A stretch of 28,806 nucleotides of DNA from Methylothermaceae bacterium (GCA_027024125.1 JALVSV010000328.1:4402-33207); one strand, 5' to 3'; counted from the stretch's first letter, positions 15,191 through 24,554 are shown. Program-made: numbers and translations. The notes: generated by a model from the letters alone, not told the origin.

Positions 15191-15883
15191 GTGAACAATC
15201 GAATCTTACTTGTGGACGATGACGTTCGACTGACTGCCCTGCTCAAGCTCAACCTGGAACGCCAGGGTTATCATTGCGATACCACCGCCGAGGGGGAAGC
15301 GGTGGCTGATCTGATTCAACGGCGGAACTACGATCTGGTGGTATTGGATATCATGATGCCAGATGCTGATGGATTGGCACTGTGCCAGACTCTGCGGTCC
15401 AGTTATCCGGAACTGGGGGTGATACTGCTGACTGGCAAGGGGGATGTGGTTGATTGTGTCATCGGTCTGGAAGTCGGGGCCGACGACTACCTTCCCAAGC
15501 CCTGCAATCCCCGTGAACTGGGGGCGCGAATTAAAGCGGTTCTGCGCCGCAAACAGCCCCAGACCTCACCACCTGTCACGGAGCGGTTTGGTGAAAACCG
15601 ATTCGACTCGACCACCCGCCGCCTTTTCAATTCCCGGGGCGAGCACCATCTCACTACAGTGGAACACCGGCTATTGGAAATTCTATGTGCGCATCCAAAC
15701 CAGCCCTTGTCACGGGACCGGCTCATGCAGTTGCTCCATGGCAGGGATCATATGCCCTATGACCGTTCCATCGATGTCCAGATCTCCAAACTGCGCCGCA
15801 TCATCGAATCCGATCCGGCCCATCCGGTCCATATTCAAACCGTCTGGGGCTTCGGTTATCGTTTCGTACCCTGCCCTGAATGA
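15191..15883 (+). CDS. OmpR-family response regulator, CpxR-like
   Basis: A 230-residue protein from the GTG at 15191. An upstream ATG in frame (15053) would overlap the divergent gene and add 46 residues with no receiver similarity. GGAG lies 10 bases before the GTG. The receiver domain has ILLVDDD, the phospho-acceptor Asp in LVVLDIMMPDADG, the Thr in ILLTGKGD and the Lys in LPKPCNP. The winged-helix DNA-binding domain (about 130-228) ends with SIDVQISKLRRIIE and TVWGFGYRFVP, typical for OmpR/CpxR/RstA. It controls transcription when phosphorylated by the kinase encoded next, whose ATG overlaps its stop codon (ATGA). The CpxR-type box and the divergent Spy/CpxP-like gene favour a Cpx identity over RstA. 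Confidence 0.92.
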   Translation: MNNRILLVDDDVRLTALLKLNLERQGYHCDTTAEGEAVADLIQRRNYDLVVLDIMMPDADGLALCQTLRSSYPELGVILLTGKGDVVDCVIGLEVGADDYLPKPCNPRELGARIKAVLRRKQPQTSPPVTERFGENRFDSTTRRLFNSRGEHHLTTVEHRLLEILCAHPNQPLSRDRLMQLLHGRDHMPYDRSIDVQISKLRRIIESDPAHPVHIQTVWGFGYRFVPCPE

Positions 15884-17181
15884 AGCCTCTTGGAATTCGC
15901 CAACAATTGCTCTTCCTCCTGTTGGCCCTGTTGGCGCTAAGTTTTTCCTCCTTGTTGGTCCTTTCGCGCCAGGCGCTCATCTATCCCGCCACGGACCAGA
16001 TGGCCCATATTATCGGTCAGCAGCTGCGATGGCTTCGTCTTCATTGCGGTAATTCACTTGGTAATCCCGAATGTGCCCCCGATCTTGCTGTGGACACCCA
16101 CAGGCCACAGGGCAGGAGAACGTTGCCATTGGCCTATCACGATCGCCTGCGTCAACGTCTGACCCGACTTTCCCGGGAGATCGATGGCATAGAGATCGAC
16201 GAAATCGGTGAACGGTTGTGGCTGCACACCCACTGGAGCGACCCTTATTGGTTGGGTTTTCCTTTACCGAATTTCGCGGCAAAAGCCCGCAATGTCACTA
16301 TCATAGTGCTGGTTATTTCCTCCACTTTGGCTTTGGCGGTCGCCATCGGTTATTCCGGTTATCTTAATCGGTCACTTCGCCTGCTTTCCGGCAAGCTCAC
16401 GGAGCTCACGCTCAATCAGACAACGGGACCACCCCTGCGCAAGGGCCCCGGAGAAATGCGCCTGTTCGATCGTTTGCTCGATCAATTGGGACGGGAAAGA
16501 CAACGCCTGCAACAAGAGCGTACAGTGATGCTTTTGGGGATTTCCCACGACCTGCGTGCGCCTTTGGCGCGGATCGCTGCCGCTGCCAGCTTGTTGGAGG
16601 GCGAGGAACTACGTCATGATATTGAACAGGATCTGGGGGAAATCGGCCAGATTCTCGAACAATTCCAGGCTTACGTCCAACACACGCCAACCCCTTCGGG
16701 GGAATGCGTGAATCTTGTCAAAGTCATCCAGCCAATCTGCCGGCGCTATTCCAATAGGGGGATGGATCTTCGCTTCATAACACCGCCCAATTTTGAAGAA
16801 ATGGAGGTCAAGGCAATACCTCTGGTGATTCAGCGAATAGTGGAAAATCTTCTCCAGAATGGATTCAAACATGGCCGCCCCCCGGTCACGGTACACCTTT
16901 GTCGCCGGGATTCACATATTGAGGTCGTCATCAGAGACCGGGGAGACGGTATCCCAGCAGAAGCGCTAAGCGCGGCTGTTCAACCCTTTGTTCAGATTGA
17001 TCCTGCGCGTGGGAAGGAGGGTTCGGGTCTTGGACTGGCGATCGTGCAGCGTGAACTGAACAATATCGGGGGCACACTGCAATTGCAAAACCACCCTCTC
17101 GGTGGCTTAGAGGTCAGCTTCAGCCTGCCTGTCTGGCGGAACCCCGCTTCTTGCAAGGGAAAAAGAAGGTTTTTCCGGTGA
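15880..17181 (+). CDS. Membrane sensor histidine kinase, CpxA-like
   Basis: A 433-residue protein. Transmembrane helix 1 spans about 10-28. A periplasmic sensor region of about 105 residues follows, with only two Cys (C56, C65), then transmembrane helix 2 (about 138-160, IIVLVISSTLALAVAIG), a HAMP linker, HisKA with the phosphorylated H223 in GISHDLRAPLARI, and a HATPase with N box (ENLLQNGFKHG), G1 (RDRGDGIP) and G2 (GSGLGLAIVQ). It overlaps the response regulator gene by four bases, so the two are translationally coupled. The arrangement matches CpxA: inner membrane, periplasmic sensing, with a Spy/CpxP-like partner encoded next door. The cognate signal is inferred to be envelope or metal stress. 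The tandem structured repeats begin about ten bases after its stop. Confidence 0.92.
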   Translation: MKPLGIRQQLLFLLLALLALSFSSLLVLSRQALIYPATDQMAHIIGQQLRWLRLHCGNSLGNPECAPDLAVDTHRPQGRRTLPLAYHDRLRQRLTRLSREIDGIEIDEIGERLWLHTHWSDPYWLGFPLPNFAAKARNVTIIVLVISSTLALAVAIGYSGYLNRSLRLLSGKLTELTLNQTTGPPLRKGPGEMRLFDRLLDQLGRERQRLQQERTVMLLGISHDLRAPLARIAAAASLLEGEELRHDIEQDLGEIGQILEQFQAYVQHTPTPSGECVNLVKVIQPICRRYSNRGMDLRFITPPNFEEMEVKAIPLVIQRIVENLLQNGFKHGRPPVTVHLCRRDSHIEVVIRDRGDGIPAEALSAAVQPFVQIDPARGKEGSGLGLAIVQRELNNIGGTLQLQNHPLGGLEVSFSLPVWRNPASCKGKRRFFR

Positions 17182-17191
17182 ATCCATACTT

Positions 17192-17361
17192 ACCGTGAAA
17201 GTTTAGGGGAGGGGCGCGGGTATTGGTTTTCGAGACGCCGTAAACCCATCCATGGGGGCTCGGAAACGGCCGTCCAGGCCGTTTACGCTCTCAAACCAAC
17301 ACCCGCGCCCCTCGGTGGTTCTTTCATGCCTCGGGGTGAGAACGGGGTCTTCATGAGTGTT
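17192..17361 (+). repeat. Structured intergenic repeat, copy B
   Basis: A unit of about 170 bases. Outer arms at 17209-17233 and 17286-17314 pair almost perfectly (AGGGGCGCGGGTATTGGTTT with its complement). Between them are the core ACGCCGTAAACCCATCC and a perfect 8-bp hairpin AAACGGCC-GTCCA-GGCCGTTT (17264-17284). A tail follows with GTGGTTCTTTCAT (17315) and TTCATGAGTGTTA (about 17350-17362). The next copy begins directly afterwards with the same GTGAAA head. Short open frames across the unit are by-products of the repeat. Confidence 0.75.
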
Positions 17362-17535
17362 ACTGTGAAAAAACATAAGGGAGGGTGCCGGGGGCTTGTC
17401 TTCAGGGACGCTGTGAATACTTCCCTGTAAGCTTGATCGCGCCCGTCCGGGGCGCGAACACCCTTCAGCCAAGCCCCCGGCACCCTCGTGGTTCTTTCAT
17501 CTTCTGGGGTGAAGTCAAGGGATTCATGAGCGTTA
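17362..17535 (+). repeat. Structured intergenic repeat, copy C
   Basis: This second tandem unit is offset about 170-173 bases from copy B. Outer arms at 17381-17407 and 17461-17488 pair (GAGGGTGCCGGGGGCTTG with its complement), although their sequence differs from that of copy B. The core is ACGCTGTGAATACTTCCC, and the inner hairpin is TCGCGCCC-GTCCG-GGGCGCGA (17437-17457). The tail has GTGGTTCTTTCAT at 17488, and the final TTCATGAGCGTTA runs into the stop codon of cpdA on the opposite strand. Confidence 0.75.
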
Positions 17536-18357
17536 GTATCCCACCGAAAGGAAATCCAGTCCCTCGGGAGGGTGTTCGAGTCTCTCTACCCAGGTTTCCA
17601 ATCTTCCTCCAGCATATAATTCCAGCCAGCGATAGCCGGGAGGCAGCCGGTCCAAGGCGAAATCTTTGGAGCCTGGCTTGAACTGGAAACAGGTAGAAGG
17701 AACACTCCATAGCGGAATGGGGCCATAGTGTGCAGTGAAGACCTGGTGAACATGGCCGAATATGATCCCTTTTACCTGGGGGAAGCGGGCCACCAGGGCC
17801 AGAAATTCTCCACCATTATCCAGCTTCATGGTATCCATCCAGGCGCTGCCTACTGCTATCGGAGGGTGATGCAGGGCGATCAGGGCTGTTCGTTGAGGAT
17901 CATTGGAAAGGCACTGAAACAGAAAGTCCAGCTCCTGTTGCCTTAGATGTCCCCGATGCGTGTTTTCCTTGTGGCTGTCCAGGCAGATGATCTGCCAATC
18001 GGGGGAGCTGATGCGTTTGGCGCAGTGACTTCCCTTCTTGCAAAGTATGGTCTCCATCAATTGAAGGGAATCGTGATTACCAGGCAGGCATACCCAAGGA
18101 ATATTGAGGCTATCCATGGTCTGCAGCAAACGACGGTAATTGTCCTTGAACGGGTCTTGTACCAGGTCTCCCGTCAGAAGAATCAGATCAGGTGGCCAGA
18201 GGGAATGGGATCGAAGGTGTTGAAGGACTTGGTGGAAACTGAGCTCCGTGTCCACACCCATCAGCTTTTGCCCGGGTTTTTCCAGAAGATGGCAATCTGA
18301 AAGTTGGAGTATTCTCAGTGGATCGTTTTCATCCAATTGCAATTCAGCCGGTGTCAT
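17533..18357 (-). CDS. cpdA: 3',5'-cyclic AMP phosphodiesterase CpdA
   Basis: A 274-residue cytoplasmic metallophosphoesterase. The metal-binding motifs appear in the order expected for the class III cyclic nucleotide phosphodiesterases: SDCH (D21, H23), TGD (D64), GNHD (N94-D96), HHPP and GHVH. CpdA hydrolyses cAMP to AMP. Length and motif spacing match the Icc/CpdA family well; other metallophosphoesterases of this fold cannot be fully excluded. Its ATG overlaps the stop of argA (ATGA), so it is translated as the third gene of ilvD-argA-cpdA. The stop codon coincides with the end of the tail of structured repeat copy C. Confidence 0.9.
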   Translation of the reverse strand: MTPAELQLDENDPLRILQLSDCHLLEKPGQKLMGVDTELSFHQVLQHLRSHSLWPPDLILLTGDLVQDPFKDNYRRLLQTMDSLNIPWVCLPGNHDSLQLMETILCKKGSHCAKRISSPDWQIICLDSHKENTHRGHLRQQELDFLFQCLSNDPQRTALIALHHPPIAVGSAWMDTMKLDNGGEFLALVARFPQVKGIIFGHVHQVFTAHYGPIPLWSVPSTCFQFKPGSKDFALDRLPPGYRWLELYAGGRLETWVERLEHPPEGLDFLSVGY

Positions 18358-19664
18358 AACGATTTGAGCAGAATCTTGGAGTTGCGTTTGTAGTTGTAAC
18401 AGCGTTTGCGTTCCACCGGCAATTCGTGGAAGTCGACCAGACGAAATCCCCGCTCCAAAAACCAGTGGGTGGTTCGGGTGGTCAGTACAAACAGTTGGGT
18501 CAGGCCCGATCTCTTGGCCTTGTCTTCTATGGCTTCGAGCAAGCGTTGCCCCCTGCCACGTCCGCGGTAGTCGGGATGGAGTGCCAGGCAGGCCAATTCA
18601 CCCATATGGGCATCAGGAAAGGAATGAAGTGCGGCACATCCGATGATCAGTCCATCCCGCTCGATGACGCAAAAATCGGCTATCTCCATCTCCATTTTTT
18701 CCCGGGATCGTTTGACCAATATTCCTTCCTGCTCCAACGGTACGATCAGTTCCAAAATGCCGCCAATATCCTCGATATGGGCACTCCGCAGGGATTCGAA
18801 AGGTTCGGCCGATATCAGGGTGCCTATACCGTCGCGAGTGAACAATTCGAGAAGGAGGGCGCCATTCACTTGACGATTGATCAGATGGGCCCGGGTAACG
18901 CCATTTTCGACTGCCTTGACGGCTGCCTCGATGTGTTGGGCGATTTCCTGGGTGAAAGAGTTTTGCTGCAGCATAAGTCGCGCTTCGGAGGTGGTCACTT
19001 GTTGGATGGGCGTTGTGGACGCACTGGAAAGGCAATCTTGCTCCATCAATAACAAGAATTTGTCGGCACCCAGGTTCCCGGCGATCGCCATTGCCACTTG
19101 TTCAGCCCCAAGGTTGAAGACTTCACCAGTGGGTGAATAGCCGAGCGGTGAGACCAGGACCAGGTTTCCTCCGTCCAGCAGGGTACGGATATTGTCCCGG
19201 TCAACCCGACGTACCTCGCCGGTATGTTCGAAATCGATGCCATCAAACACCCCTAATGGTTTTGCGATGACGAAATTGCCCGATGCGACTCGGAGCCGGA
19301 GCCCTTCCATGGGCGAATCGGCGATTCCCATCGACAGCCGTGCTTCGATTTCCGCCCTCACTTGACCGGCGGCTTCCTCGACGCATTCAAGTGCCTTGGT
19401 ATCGGTGATTCGCAAACCCCTGTGATAACGACTGGAAATACCCTGTCTTTGTAGCCGCTGTTCTATTTGAGGTCGAATGCCGTGAACCAGAACCAAGCGT
19501 ATGCCCAATCCATGGAGAAGGGCAAAATCGTGTATCAGGTCTGGAAAATTCTCATCGAGCAGGGCTTCTCCACCGAAGAAAACCACAAAGGTTTTTCCCC
19601 GGTGGGCATGGATATAGGGGGAAGAGGCCCGAAACCAACGGACAAATGCGCCCGATTCGATCAC
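18354..19664 (-). CDS. argA: N-acetylglutamate synthase ArgA
   Basis: A 436-residue protein that catalyses the first step of arginine synthesis, acetyl-CoA + glutamate to N-acetylglutamate. The N-terminal amino-acid-kinase-like domain (about 1-290) begins with GKTFVVFFGGEAL and LVLVHGIRPQI and binds the feedback inhibitor arginine in this family. The C-terminal GNAT domain (about 295-436) has LACLALHPDYRGRGRGQRLLE, with the acetyl-CoA binding R/Q-x-x-G-x-G/A pattern, and FLERGF near the end. The start is a GTG only three bases after the ilvD stop, with no clear ribosome binding site, so translation is probably coupled to ilvD. Being between ilvD and cpdA is less common for argA than standing alone. 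Confidence 0.95.
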   Translation of the reverse strand: MIESGAFVRWFRASSPYIHAHRGKTFVVFFGGEALLDENFPDLIHDFALLHGLGIRLVLVHGIRPQIEQRLQRQGISSRYHRGLRITDTKALECVEEAAGQVRAEIEARLSMGIADSPMEGLRLRVASGNFVIAKPLGVFDGIDFEHTGEVRRVDRDNIRTLLDGGNLVLVSPLGYSPTGEVFNLGAEQVAMAIAGNLGADKFLLLMEQDCLSSASTTPIQQVTTSEARLMLQQNSFTQEIAQHIEAAVKAVENGVTRAHLINRQVNGALLLELFTRDGIGTLISAEPFESLRSAHIEDIGGILELIVPLEQEGILVKRSREKMEMEIADFCVIERDGLIIGCAALHSFPDAHMGELACLALHPDYRGRGRGQRLLEAIEDKAKRSGLTQLFVLTTRTTHWFLERGFRLVDFHELPVERKRCYNYKRNSKILLKSL

Positions 19665-19667
19665 GGT

Positions 19668-21365
19668 CTACAGCTTGTCGATGAGATTTCGGTCTGTCAC
19701 TGCACCTTCCGAAGCCGAGTTGACCAAAGCGGCATATTTGGCCAGAACTCCCCGGGTATATCTCGGGGCAGGTTTTTGCCAATCCGAAAGCCGTGCTGTG
19801 ATTTCTTCATCGGAAAGGTTGAGATGCAGGCTGCGGCTCTCGGCGTCGATCGTGATGGTATCGCCGTCTTCGATGATGGCCAATGGGCCTCCGGAATAGG
19901 CTTCAGGGGTGATATGTCCAACGACGAATCCGTGGGTGCCACCTGAGAATCTGCCGTCTGTGATCAGAGCGACCTCCTTGCCCAACCCTTTCCCCATGAC
20001 CGCTGAGGTGGGGGATAGCATCTCGCGCATTCCCGGCCCTCCCTTGGGGCCCTCATAGCGAATGACGATCACGTCACCCTTCTTGATGCTGCTATCGAGA
20101 ATGCTGGCCAGGGCCGCTTCTTCGCATTCGAATACCCTTGCAGTGCCGGTGAAGCTCAAACCTTCCTTGCCGCTGATCTTGGCCACGGCTCCCCCGGGAG
20201 CAAGGTTGCCCCTGAGGATGACCAGGTGACTGTCTTGCTTGATTGGGTCGGAAAGCGGTCGAATGATATCCTGGCCTTCGGGATAGGGAGGCACGTCGGC
20301 TAGATTTTCGGCCAGGGTTTTCCCGGTCACAGTCAGGCAATCGCCGTGCAACAGTCCCGCATCCAGCAGAATCTTCATCAGAGGTTGAATGCCGCCGATC
20401 TCGATCAGGTCAGCCATATGGTAGCGCCCGCTGGGTTTCAGGTCGGCCAGAACAGGCGTCCTTTGGCCGATCCGGGTGAAATCGTCCAGAGTCAGGTCGA
20501 TGCCACAGGCATCTGCCATCGCCAACAGATGCAGCACCGAATTGGTGGATCCACCCAGGGCGATCACCATTGTGATGGCGTTTTCGAATGCCTGACGGGT
20601 CATGATATCCAGTGGTTTGATATCGAGTTCCAGCAGCCTCAGTACGGCTTTACCCGCAGCCTCACAGTCCTGTTGCTTTTCCATGGAAATGGCGGCCTGG
20701 GCGGAAGAGCCCGGCAGGCTCATTCCCAAAGACTCGATGGCCGAAGCCATGGTGTTGGCAGTGTACATGCCGCCACATGAGCCTGGGCCTGGAATCGCCT
20801 TGCTTTCGATCTGGTGCAGAGTCTTGTCGTCGATTTGGTCGTTGGCCCGGGCTCCGACCGCTTCGAATACTGAAACGATATCCAGTTTCTTCTCGCCCAG
20901 ACAGCCAGGCAAAATGGTGCCACCGTAAACAAAGACCGCTGGCCGGTTGAGGCGGGCAATCGCCATCATGCAGCCGGGCATGTTCTTGTCGCAGCCGCCA
21001 ATGGCCACCAAACCGTCGTAGCCTTGGCATCCCATGACCGTTTCTATGGAGTCGGCAATGACCTCCCTGGAGACCAATGAATATTTCATCCCTTCGGTGC
21101 CCATGGAGATCCCGTCGGAAATGGTGATGGTGTGGAACAGTACGGCTTTACCGCCATTGGCATCCACCCCCTGGATGGCATAGCTGGCCAACTGGTTGAT
21201 GTGCATGTTGCAGGGTGTCACCATATTCCAGGTTGAGGCTATGCCGATCTGGGGTTTCTGGAAATCCTCGTCGCTGAAGCCCACGGCATGAAGCATGGCC
21301 CGGCTCGGGGCGCGTTCGAAACCGTCGACGATCTGGGCCGATTGGGGGCGTTTTTTATCGGTCAT
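19668..21365 (-). CDS. ilvD: Dihydroxy-acid dehydratase IlvD
   Basis: A 565-residue enzyme that dehydrates 2,3-dihydroxy-isovalerate and -methylvalerate to the 2-keto acids in valine and isoleucine synthesis. It needs an Fe-S cluster and Mg2+. Three conserved cysteines are visible: C52 (TPCNMH), C125 (GGCDKNMPG) and C197 ([14 protein letters not shown]). The family pattern [13 protein letters not shown] and the C-terminal [15 protein letters not shown] are intact. The length (565, against about 616 in E. coli) fits the shorter subtype, which usually holds a more stable [2Fe-2S] cluster; this assignment rests on length and motifs. GGAG lies ten bases before the ATG. It is the first gene of the unit with argA and cpdA. 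Confidence 0.95.
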   Translation of the reverse strand: MTDKKRPQSAQIVDGFERAPSRAMLHAVGFSDEDFQKPQIGIASTWNMVTPCNMHINQLASYAIQGVDANGGKAVLFHTITISDGISMGTEGMKYSLVSREVIADSIETVMGCQGYDGLVAIGGCDKNMPGCMMAIARLNRPAVFVYGGTILPGCLGEKKLDIVSVFEAVGARANDQIDDKTLHQIESKAIPGPGSCGGMYTANTMASAIESLGMSLPGSSAQAAISMEKQQDCEAAGKAVLRLLELDIKPLDIMTRQAFENAITMVIALGGSTNSVLHLLAMADACGIDLTLDDFTRIGQRTPVLADLKPSGRYHMADLIEIGGIQPLMKILLDAGLLHGDCLTVTGKTLAENLADVPPYPEGQDIIRPLSDPIKQDSHLVILRGNLAPGGAVAKISGKEGLSFTGTARVFECEEAALASILDSSIKKGDVIVIRYEGPKGGPGMREMLSPTSAVMGKGLGKEVALITDGRFSGGTHGFVVGHITPEAYSGGPLAIIEDGDTITIDAESRSLHLNLSDEEITARLSDWQKPAPRYTRGVLAKYAALVNSASEGAVTDRNLIDKL

Positions 21366-21468
21366 CGAGTATCAACTCCATCACTGTGTCTGTTCGTTTT
21401 GAAAAAATGAGCATCTGTCTAAAGGAGGTATGCCGTTCTCTGATTATCCGGAAAGACAGCTTGTCGGG

Positions 21469-22146
21469 TTAGAGGGAAGAAAGAGAATCCCAGTTGCGCT
21501 TTCGCCGCCAACCCAGACGGGGCAGGATCAGACCGAGCAGGATGCCTCCTGCAAGCACACCAGCACCAATCAGAAACCAACGTTGTGAACCCTCGCGGTC
21601 GAGGGTCTGATTCTTCAGTTTCAGTTGTTGGATCTGCCTCTCCTGATTGGCCACACGTTCACGCAACCGATTGCGTTCTTCCTCGATCTCCAGAGCATGG
21701 GCAGATGCATAGCGAACCCTCTTGAGTTCCTTTTCCAGTTGGCTGCTTCGCCTGTTCAACTCCGAAGCTTCAGTGGTCAACGCTCCCTTTGCCTGTTTGA
21801 GTGCCTCGAGTTCCGCTATGATTCTGGCGTTCTCAGCCTTGAGCTGAGTGATCTGTTCCGTGGCAGCCTGTAACTTCTGACGCGAACTGGGCTCCTCACT
21901 GAGATAGCGGGTCAGGATCCATCCTTCGGTTCCGTCAGTCAGCCGGACTTTGCTATAGCCACTTTTGGGATCTTGTTCCAGGACGGTGACAGCAGTTCCG
22001 CTGTACAATCGCCGCAGAATTTTATATTTGATACCTTTCCCCGCCCTAAGGTGTACTTCAATTCGGTCGGTGACATAGGCGGATTCTTCGGCGTTGGCTG
22101 TGGTATAAACAAGCAACAGCATGAATACGGCTGCAATCATTTTCAT
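21469..22146 (-). CDS. YgiM-like SH3-domain membrane protein (TIGR04211 type)
   Basis: A 225-residue protein with a signal peptide (cleavage likely after ANA, residue 19), a bacterial SH3 domain (about 20-90: YVTDRIEVHLRAGKG..., GTEGWILTRYLSEEP), a long coiled coil (about 92-190, Glu/Leu/Lys/Arg rich) and one C-terminal membrane helix (FLIGAGVLAGGILLGLILP) followed by a basic tail (RRKR). This is the layout of E. coli YgiM: anchored in the inner membrane by the C terminus with the SH3 part in the periplasm. The function is not settled; binding to cell wall or a partner protein is inferred from the SH3 fold. It lies between argF (upstream) and ilvD (downstream) in the same direction. Confidence 0.9.
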   Translation of the reverse strand: MKMIAAVFMLLLVYTTANAEESAYVTDRIEVHLRAGKGIKYKILRRLYSGTAVTVLEQDPKSGYSKVRLTDGTEGWILTRYLSEEPSSRQKLQAATEQITQLKAENARIIAELEALKQAKGALTTEASELNRRSSQLEKELKRVRYASAHALEIEEERNRLRERVANQERQIQQLKLKNQTLDREGSQRWFLIGAGVLAGGILLGLILPRLGWRRKRNWDSLSSL

Positions 22147-22303
22147 GCGAAGATTGGCTCCATCTTGGATATCAAGGTGACAGTGTCATTGTAACCCTCA
22201 TGAGAGGTCGTTTCACCTGGCGACATTCATGGTTTCTGGATTTTCCCTGATTCGCAACTTGAAAGATGGCTCATGATGGCAAAGCTGAAATCTTGCCCTG
22301 GAT

Positions 22304-23212
22304 TCAGCCGAAGGAATGGGGCAGTAGCAGGAATTCCAGCAACACTTTTTGGGCATGAAGACGGTTTTCGGCTTCATCCCAAACCACACTTTGATTTCCC
22401 TCCAGAACTTCGGCGCTGACCTCTTCTCCTCGGTGAGCAGGTAGGCAATGCATAAACAAGGCTTCTGGATGGGCGAGTTGCATGAGCTTGCTGGTGACCT
22501 GAAAATTCCGAAAAGCTTCGAATCGTTGTTGCTGTTCCTGTTCCTGGCCCATGCTGGCCCACACATCGGTAACGATGAGATTTGCCCCCTTGGCGGCTTC
22601 CTTTGGGTCATGGGTGAGAGAGACATGGGAAGCAGCGTCTTGAAGCAGCACTTTCTCCGGTTCATAACCCTTGGGGCAGGCGATGTTGAGATGGAAGTCC
22701 ATCATCCTCGCGGCATTGATATAGGACTGGCACATATTGTTGCCATCCCCAATCCAGGCCACCGTGCATCCCCGGATATCCCCCCGATGTTCGAACCAGG
22801 TTTGCAAATCTGCCAATAGTTGGCAGGGGTGAAAGCGGTCTGTCAGAGCATTGATGACAGGAACCTCAGAGTACTCGGCAAATCTTTCCACCGTGTTGTG
22901 ATGGTGGGTGCGGAGGGCGATGATGTCGACCATCCTGGAAAGCACCCTTGCGGTATCTTCAAGCGGTTCTCCGCGTTCTAACTGGGAATCCCTGGGAGAG
23001 AGAAAAATGGCGGCACCACCAAGTTGTACGATTCCAGCTTCAAATGAAACCCGGGTGCGGGTGGATGCCTTTTCGAAAATCATTCCCAATACCCGGTTTT
23101 TTAACGGTTCATAGGGAGCTTTCAGGCGTTTGCGTTCCATGGCACGCTGAATCAGCATTCTCAATTCTTCTGCCTGAAGATCCATCAGTGTAAGAAAATG
23201 GCGCGTTTTCAC
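22304..23212 (-). CDS. argF: Ornithine carbamoyltransferase ArgF
   Basis: A 302-residue enzyme that makes citrulline from ornithine and carbamoyl phosphate in the cytoplasm. The carbamoyl-phosphate motif STRTR (50-54), HPCQ (128-131), the ornithine-binding segment and HCLPAHRG near the C terminus are intact. The start is a GTG overlapping the argD stop (GTGA), with AGGA nine bases upstream inside argD. This gives an argD-argF operon. The length is typical for the anabolic, shorter OTC enzymes. Confidence 0.96.
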   Translation of the reverse strand: MKTRHFLTLMDLQAEELRMLIQRAMERKRLKAPYEPLKNRVLGMIFEKASTRTRVSFEAGIVQLGGAAIFLSPRDSQLERGEPLEDTARVLSRMVDIIALRTHHHNTVERFAEYSEVPVINALTDRFHPCQLLADLQTWFEHRGDIRGCTVAWIGDGNNMCQSYINAARMMDFHLNIACPKGYEPEKVLLQDAASHVSLTHDPKEAAKGANLIVTDVWASMGQEQEQQQRFEAFRNFQVTSKLMQLAHPEALFMHCLPAHRGEEVSAEVLEGNQSVVWDEAENRLHAQKVLLEFLLLPHSFG

Positions 23213-24408
23213 GATGTCATTCCTGAAATAAGGTCCACGACAGTACTGACCAACTGTTCCGCCTGGCCGTCATCCAGAATCAGGGGAGGAAGAAGTCTGA
23301 TGACGTTGTTGGCGGTCACATTGATCAAAAGCCCCTTCTTGAGGGCTTCGGCAACCAGATGGCCGCAGGGTGCCTGCAATTCGATTCCCAGCATCAGGCC
23401 CTGGCTGCGTATTTCCTTCAACTGAGGCAAATGAGCCAGCTTTTGACAGAATCTGGCATGAAGGGCCTGTCCCAAAGAAGACGCGACAGGGATCAGGCTC
23501 TGTTCCTCGATGATACGAATCACCTCGAGAGCAACCCGGCAACCGAGGAAATTGCCACCAAACGTCGAGCCATGCATGCCGGCAGTGAGAATCTGTGCCG
23601 CCTTGCCTTTGGCCACACAGGCTCCGATGGGAAAGCCATTGCCCAGGGCCTTGGCCACAGTCAGGACGTCTGGGACGATGTTTTCACGTTGAAAGGCGAA
23701 CCAGTGGCCTGTGCGCCCCATGCCAGTTTGGACTTCATCGAGCATCATCAACCAGTCGTTGCGATCACACAACGAGCGCAACTGTCGTAAATAGCCCCTA
23801 TCCGGAATTCTGACGCCTCCCTCTCCCTGTAGGGGCTCCACCAAGACTGCGACGATGTCATGTCGGCCTGACAAGTCCTCCAAAGCGACCAAGTCATTGA
23901 AAGGAACCCGTATGAATCCCGGGACGAGGGGTTCGAAGCCCTGGTGGACCTTCGGGTTGCCTGTGGCGCTGAGAGTGGCCAGGGTACGGCCGTGAAAACT
24001 GCCTTCAGTGACAACAATCTTGGGCTCGGTGATATGACGGCTGGCTCCAAGGGCCCGGGCAATCTTGATGGCGCCTTCGTTTGCCTCTGCACCCGAGTTG
24101 CAGAAGAACACGTTTTCCATTCCGCTGAGCCGACAGAGCTCCTTTGCAAGCTGTTCCTGAGGTGGGATTTGGTACAGGTTGGAGGTATGCCAAAGTTGAG
24201 TTGCCTGGTCACAAAGAACTTTGCTCAGTTCTGGATGGGCATGGCCCAGATTGCACACTGCAATACCCGACAAGGCATCGAGATAGCGCCTGCCTTCCTG
24301 ATCCCACAGCCATGCACCTTCCCCCCTGACAAAGGCAATGGGCAGGCGGGAGTAAGTAGGCATCACAGAGGAACTTGTGTGATCGCGATGGTCAATCAAT
24401 TCAGTCAT
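23209..24408 (-). CDS. argD: Acetylornithine aminotransferase ArgD
   Basis: A 399-residue PLP enzyme that transaminates N-acetylglutamate semialdehyde to N-acetylornithine. Visible are [11 protein letters not shown], the PLP-contact [12 protein letters not shown] (D224), the Schiff-base Lys K253 in [11 protein letters not shown], and GSTFGGN. Many members also act on succinyl-diaminopimelate or succinylornithine; the arg context favours acetylornithine. The ATG at 24408 has no visible Shine-Dalgarno sequence. An in-frame ATG at 24363, near the usual start (MPTYSRLP), also lacks one. A minus-strand leader with hairpins lies upstream. Confidence 0.95.
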   Translation of the reverse strand: MTELIDHRDHTSSSVMPTYSRLPIAFVRGEGAWLWDQEGRRYLDALSGIAVCNLGHAHPELSKVLCDQATQLWHTSNLYQIPPQEQLAKELCRLSGMENVFFCNSGAEANEGAIKIARALGASRHITEPKIVVTEGSFHGRTLATLSATGNPKVHQGFEPLVPGFIRVPFNDLVALEDLSGRHDIVAVLVEPLQGEGGVRIPDRGYLRQLRSLCDRNDWLMMLDEVQTGMGRTGHWFAFQRENIVPDVLTVAKALGNGFPIGACVAKGKAAQILTAGMHGSTFGGNFLGCRVALEVIRIIEEQSLIPVASSLGQALHARFCQKLAHLPQLKEIRSQGLMLGIELQAPCGHLVAEALKKGLLINVTANNVIRLLPPLILDDGQAEQLVSTVVDLISGMTS

Positions 24409-24432
24409 TCAGATTATTGGTTTGTGGTGGCA

Positions 24433-24463
24433 TGCAATGATTGCACATTGCCGAGGTGCAATC
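24433..24463 (-). promoter_or_regulatory. Overlapping palindrome and hairpin before argD
   Basis: The perfect 13-base palindrome TGCAATGATTGCA (24433-24445) overlaps one arm of a perfect 8-bp hairpin, GATTGCAC (24439-24446) with GTGCAATC (24456-24463). The two pairings are mutually exclusive in RNA. As DNA, the palindrome might be an operator; it only loosely resembles an ARG box (TGNAT-W4-ATNCA is 14 bases, this is 13). Confidence 0.35.
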
Positions 24464-24498
24464 TTTTCCCTTCCAGAAAAAAGTTCCAAAAATAAAAG

Positions 24499-24515
24499 GC
24501 AGCCACCAGACTGCC
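24499..24515 (-). terminator. Intrinsic-terminator-like hairpin in the argD leader
   Basis: On the minus strand GGCAG-TCTGGTGG-CTGCC is followed directly by TTTTATTTTT, a good stem plus T-tract. It lies about 90 bases before the argD start, so a transcript entering argD from upstream would meet it first. Either it attenuates argD or it ends a very short RNA. On the plus strand there is no T-tract, so it does not stop transcription toward the amidase gene. Confidence 0.55.
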
Positions 24516-24525
24516 TGAGAAACCC

Positions 24526-24554
24526 ATTCTATGTAAATCCTCTCTCAGGGACAA
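24526..24554 (-). promoter_or_regulatory. Candidate promoter for argD-argF
   Basis: On the minus strand there is TTGTCC (-35), a 17-base spacer and TAGAAT (-10), about 120 bases before the argD start. The start of transcription would lie only a few bases before the terminator-like hairpin. The spacing is ideal and the boxes are close to consensus, but the closeness to the hairpin is odd, so the real promoter may be elsewhere. Confidence 0.4.

Noticed and set aside
17203..17710. Several short open frames across the tandem repeats (for example 17385-17681)
   Set aside because: They run through hairpin arms and cores of the repeat units; frame openness follows from the repeat sequence and not from coding.
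21420..21432. A strong Shine-Dalgarno sequence (AAAGGAGG) on the plus strand before an ATG
   Set aside because: The ATG follows too closely, and the short frame that follows lies opposite the YgiM-like gene with no protein similarity.
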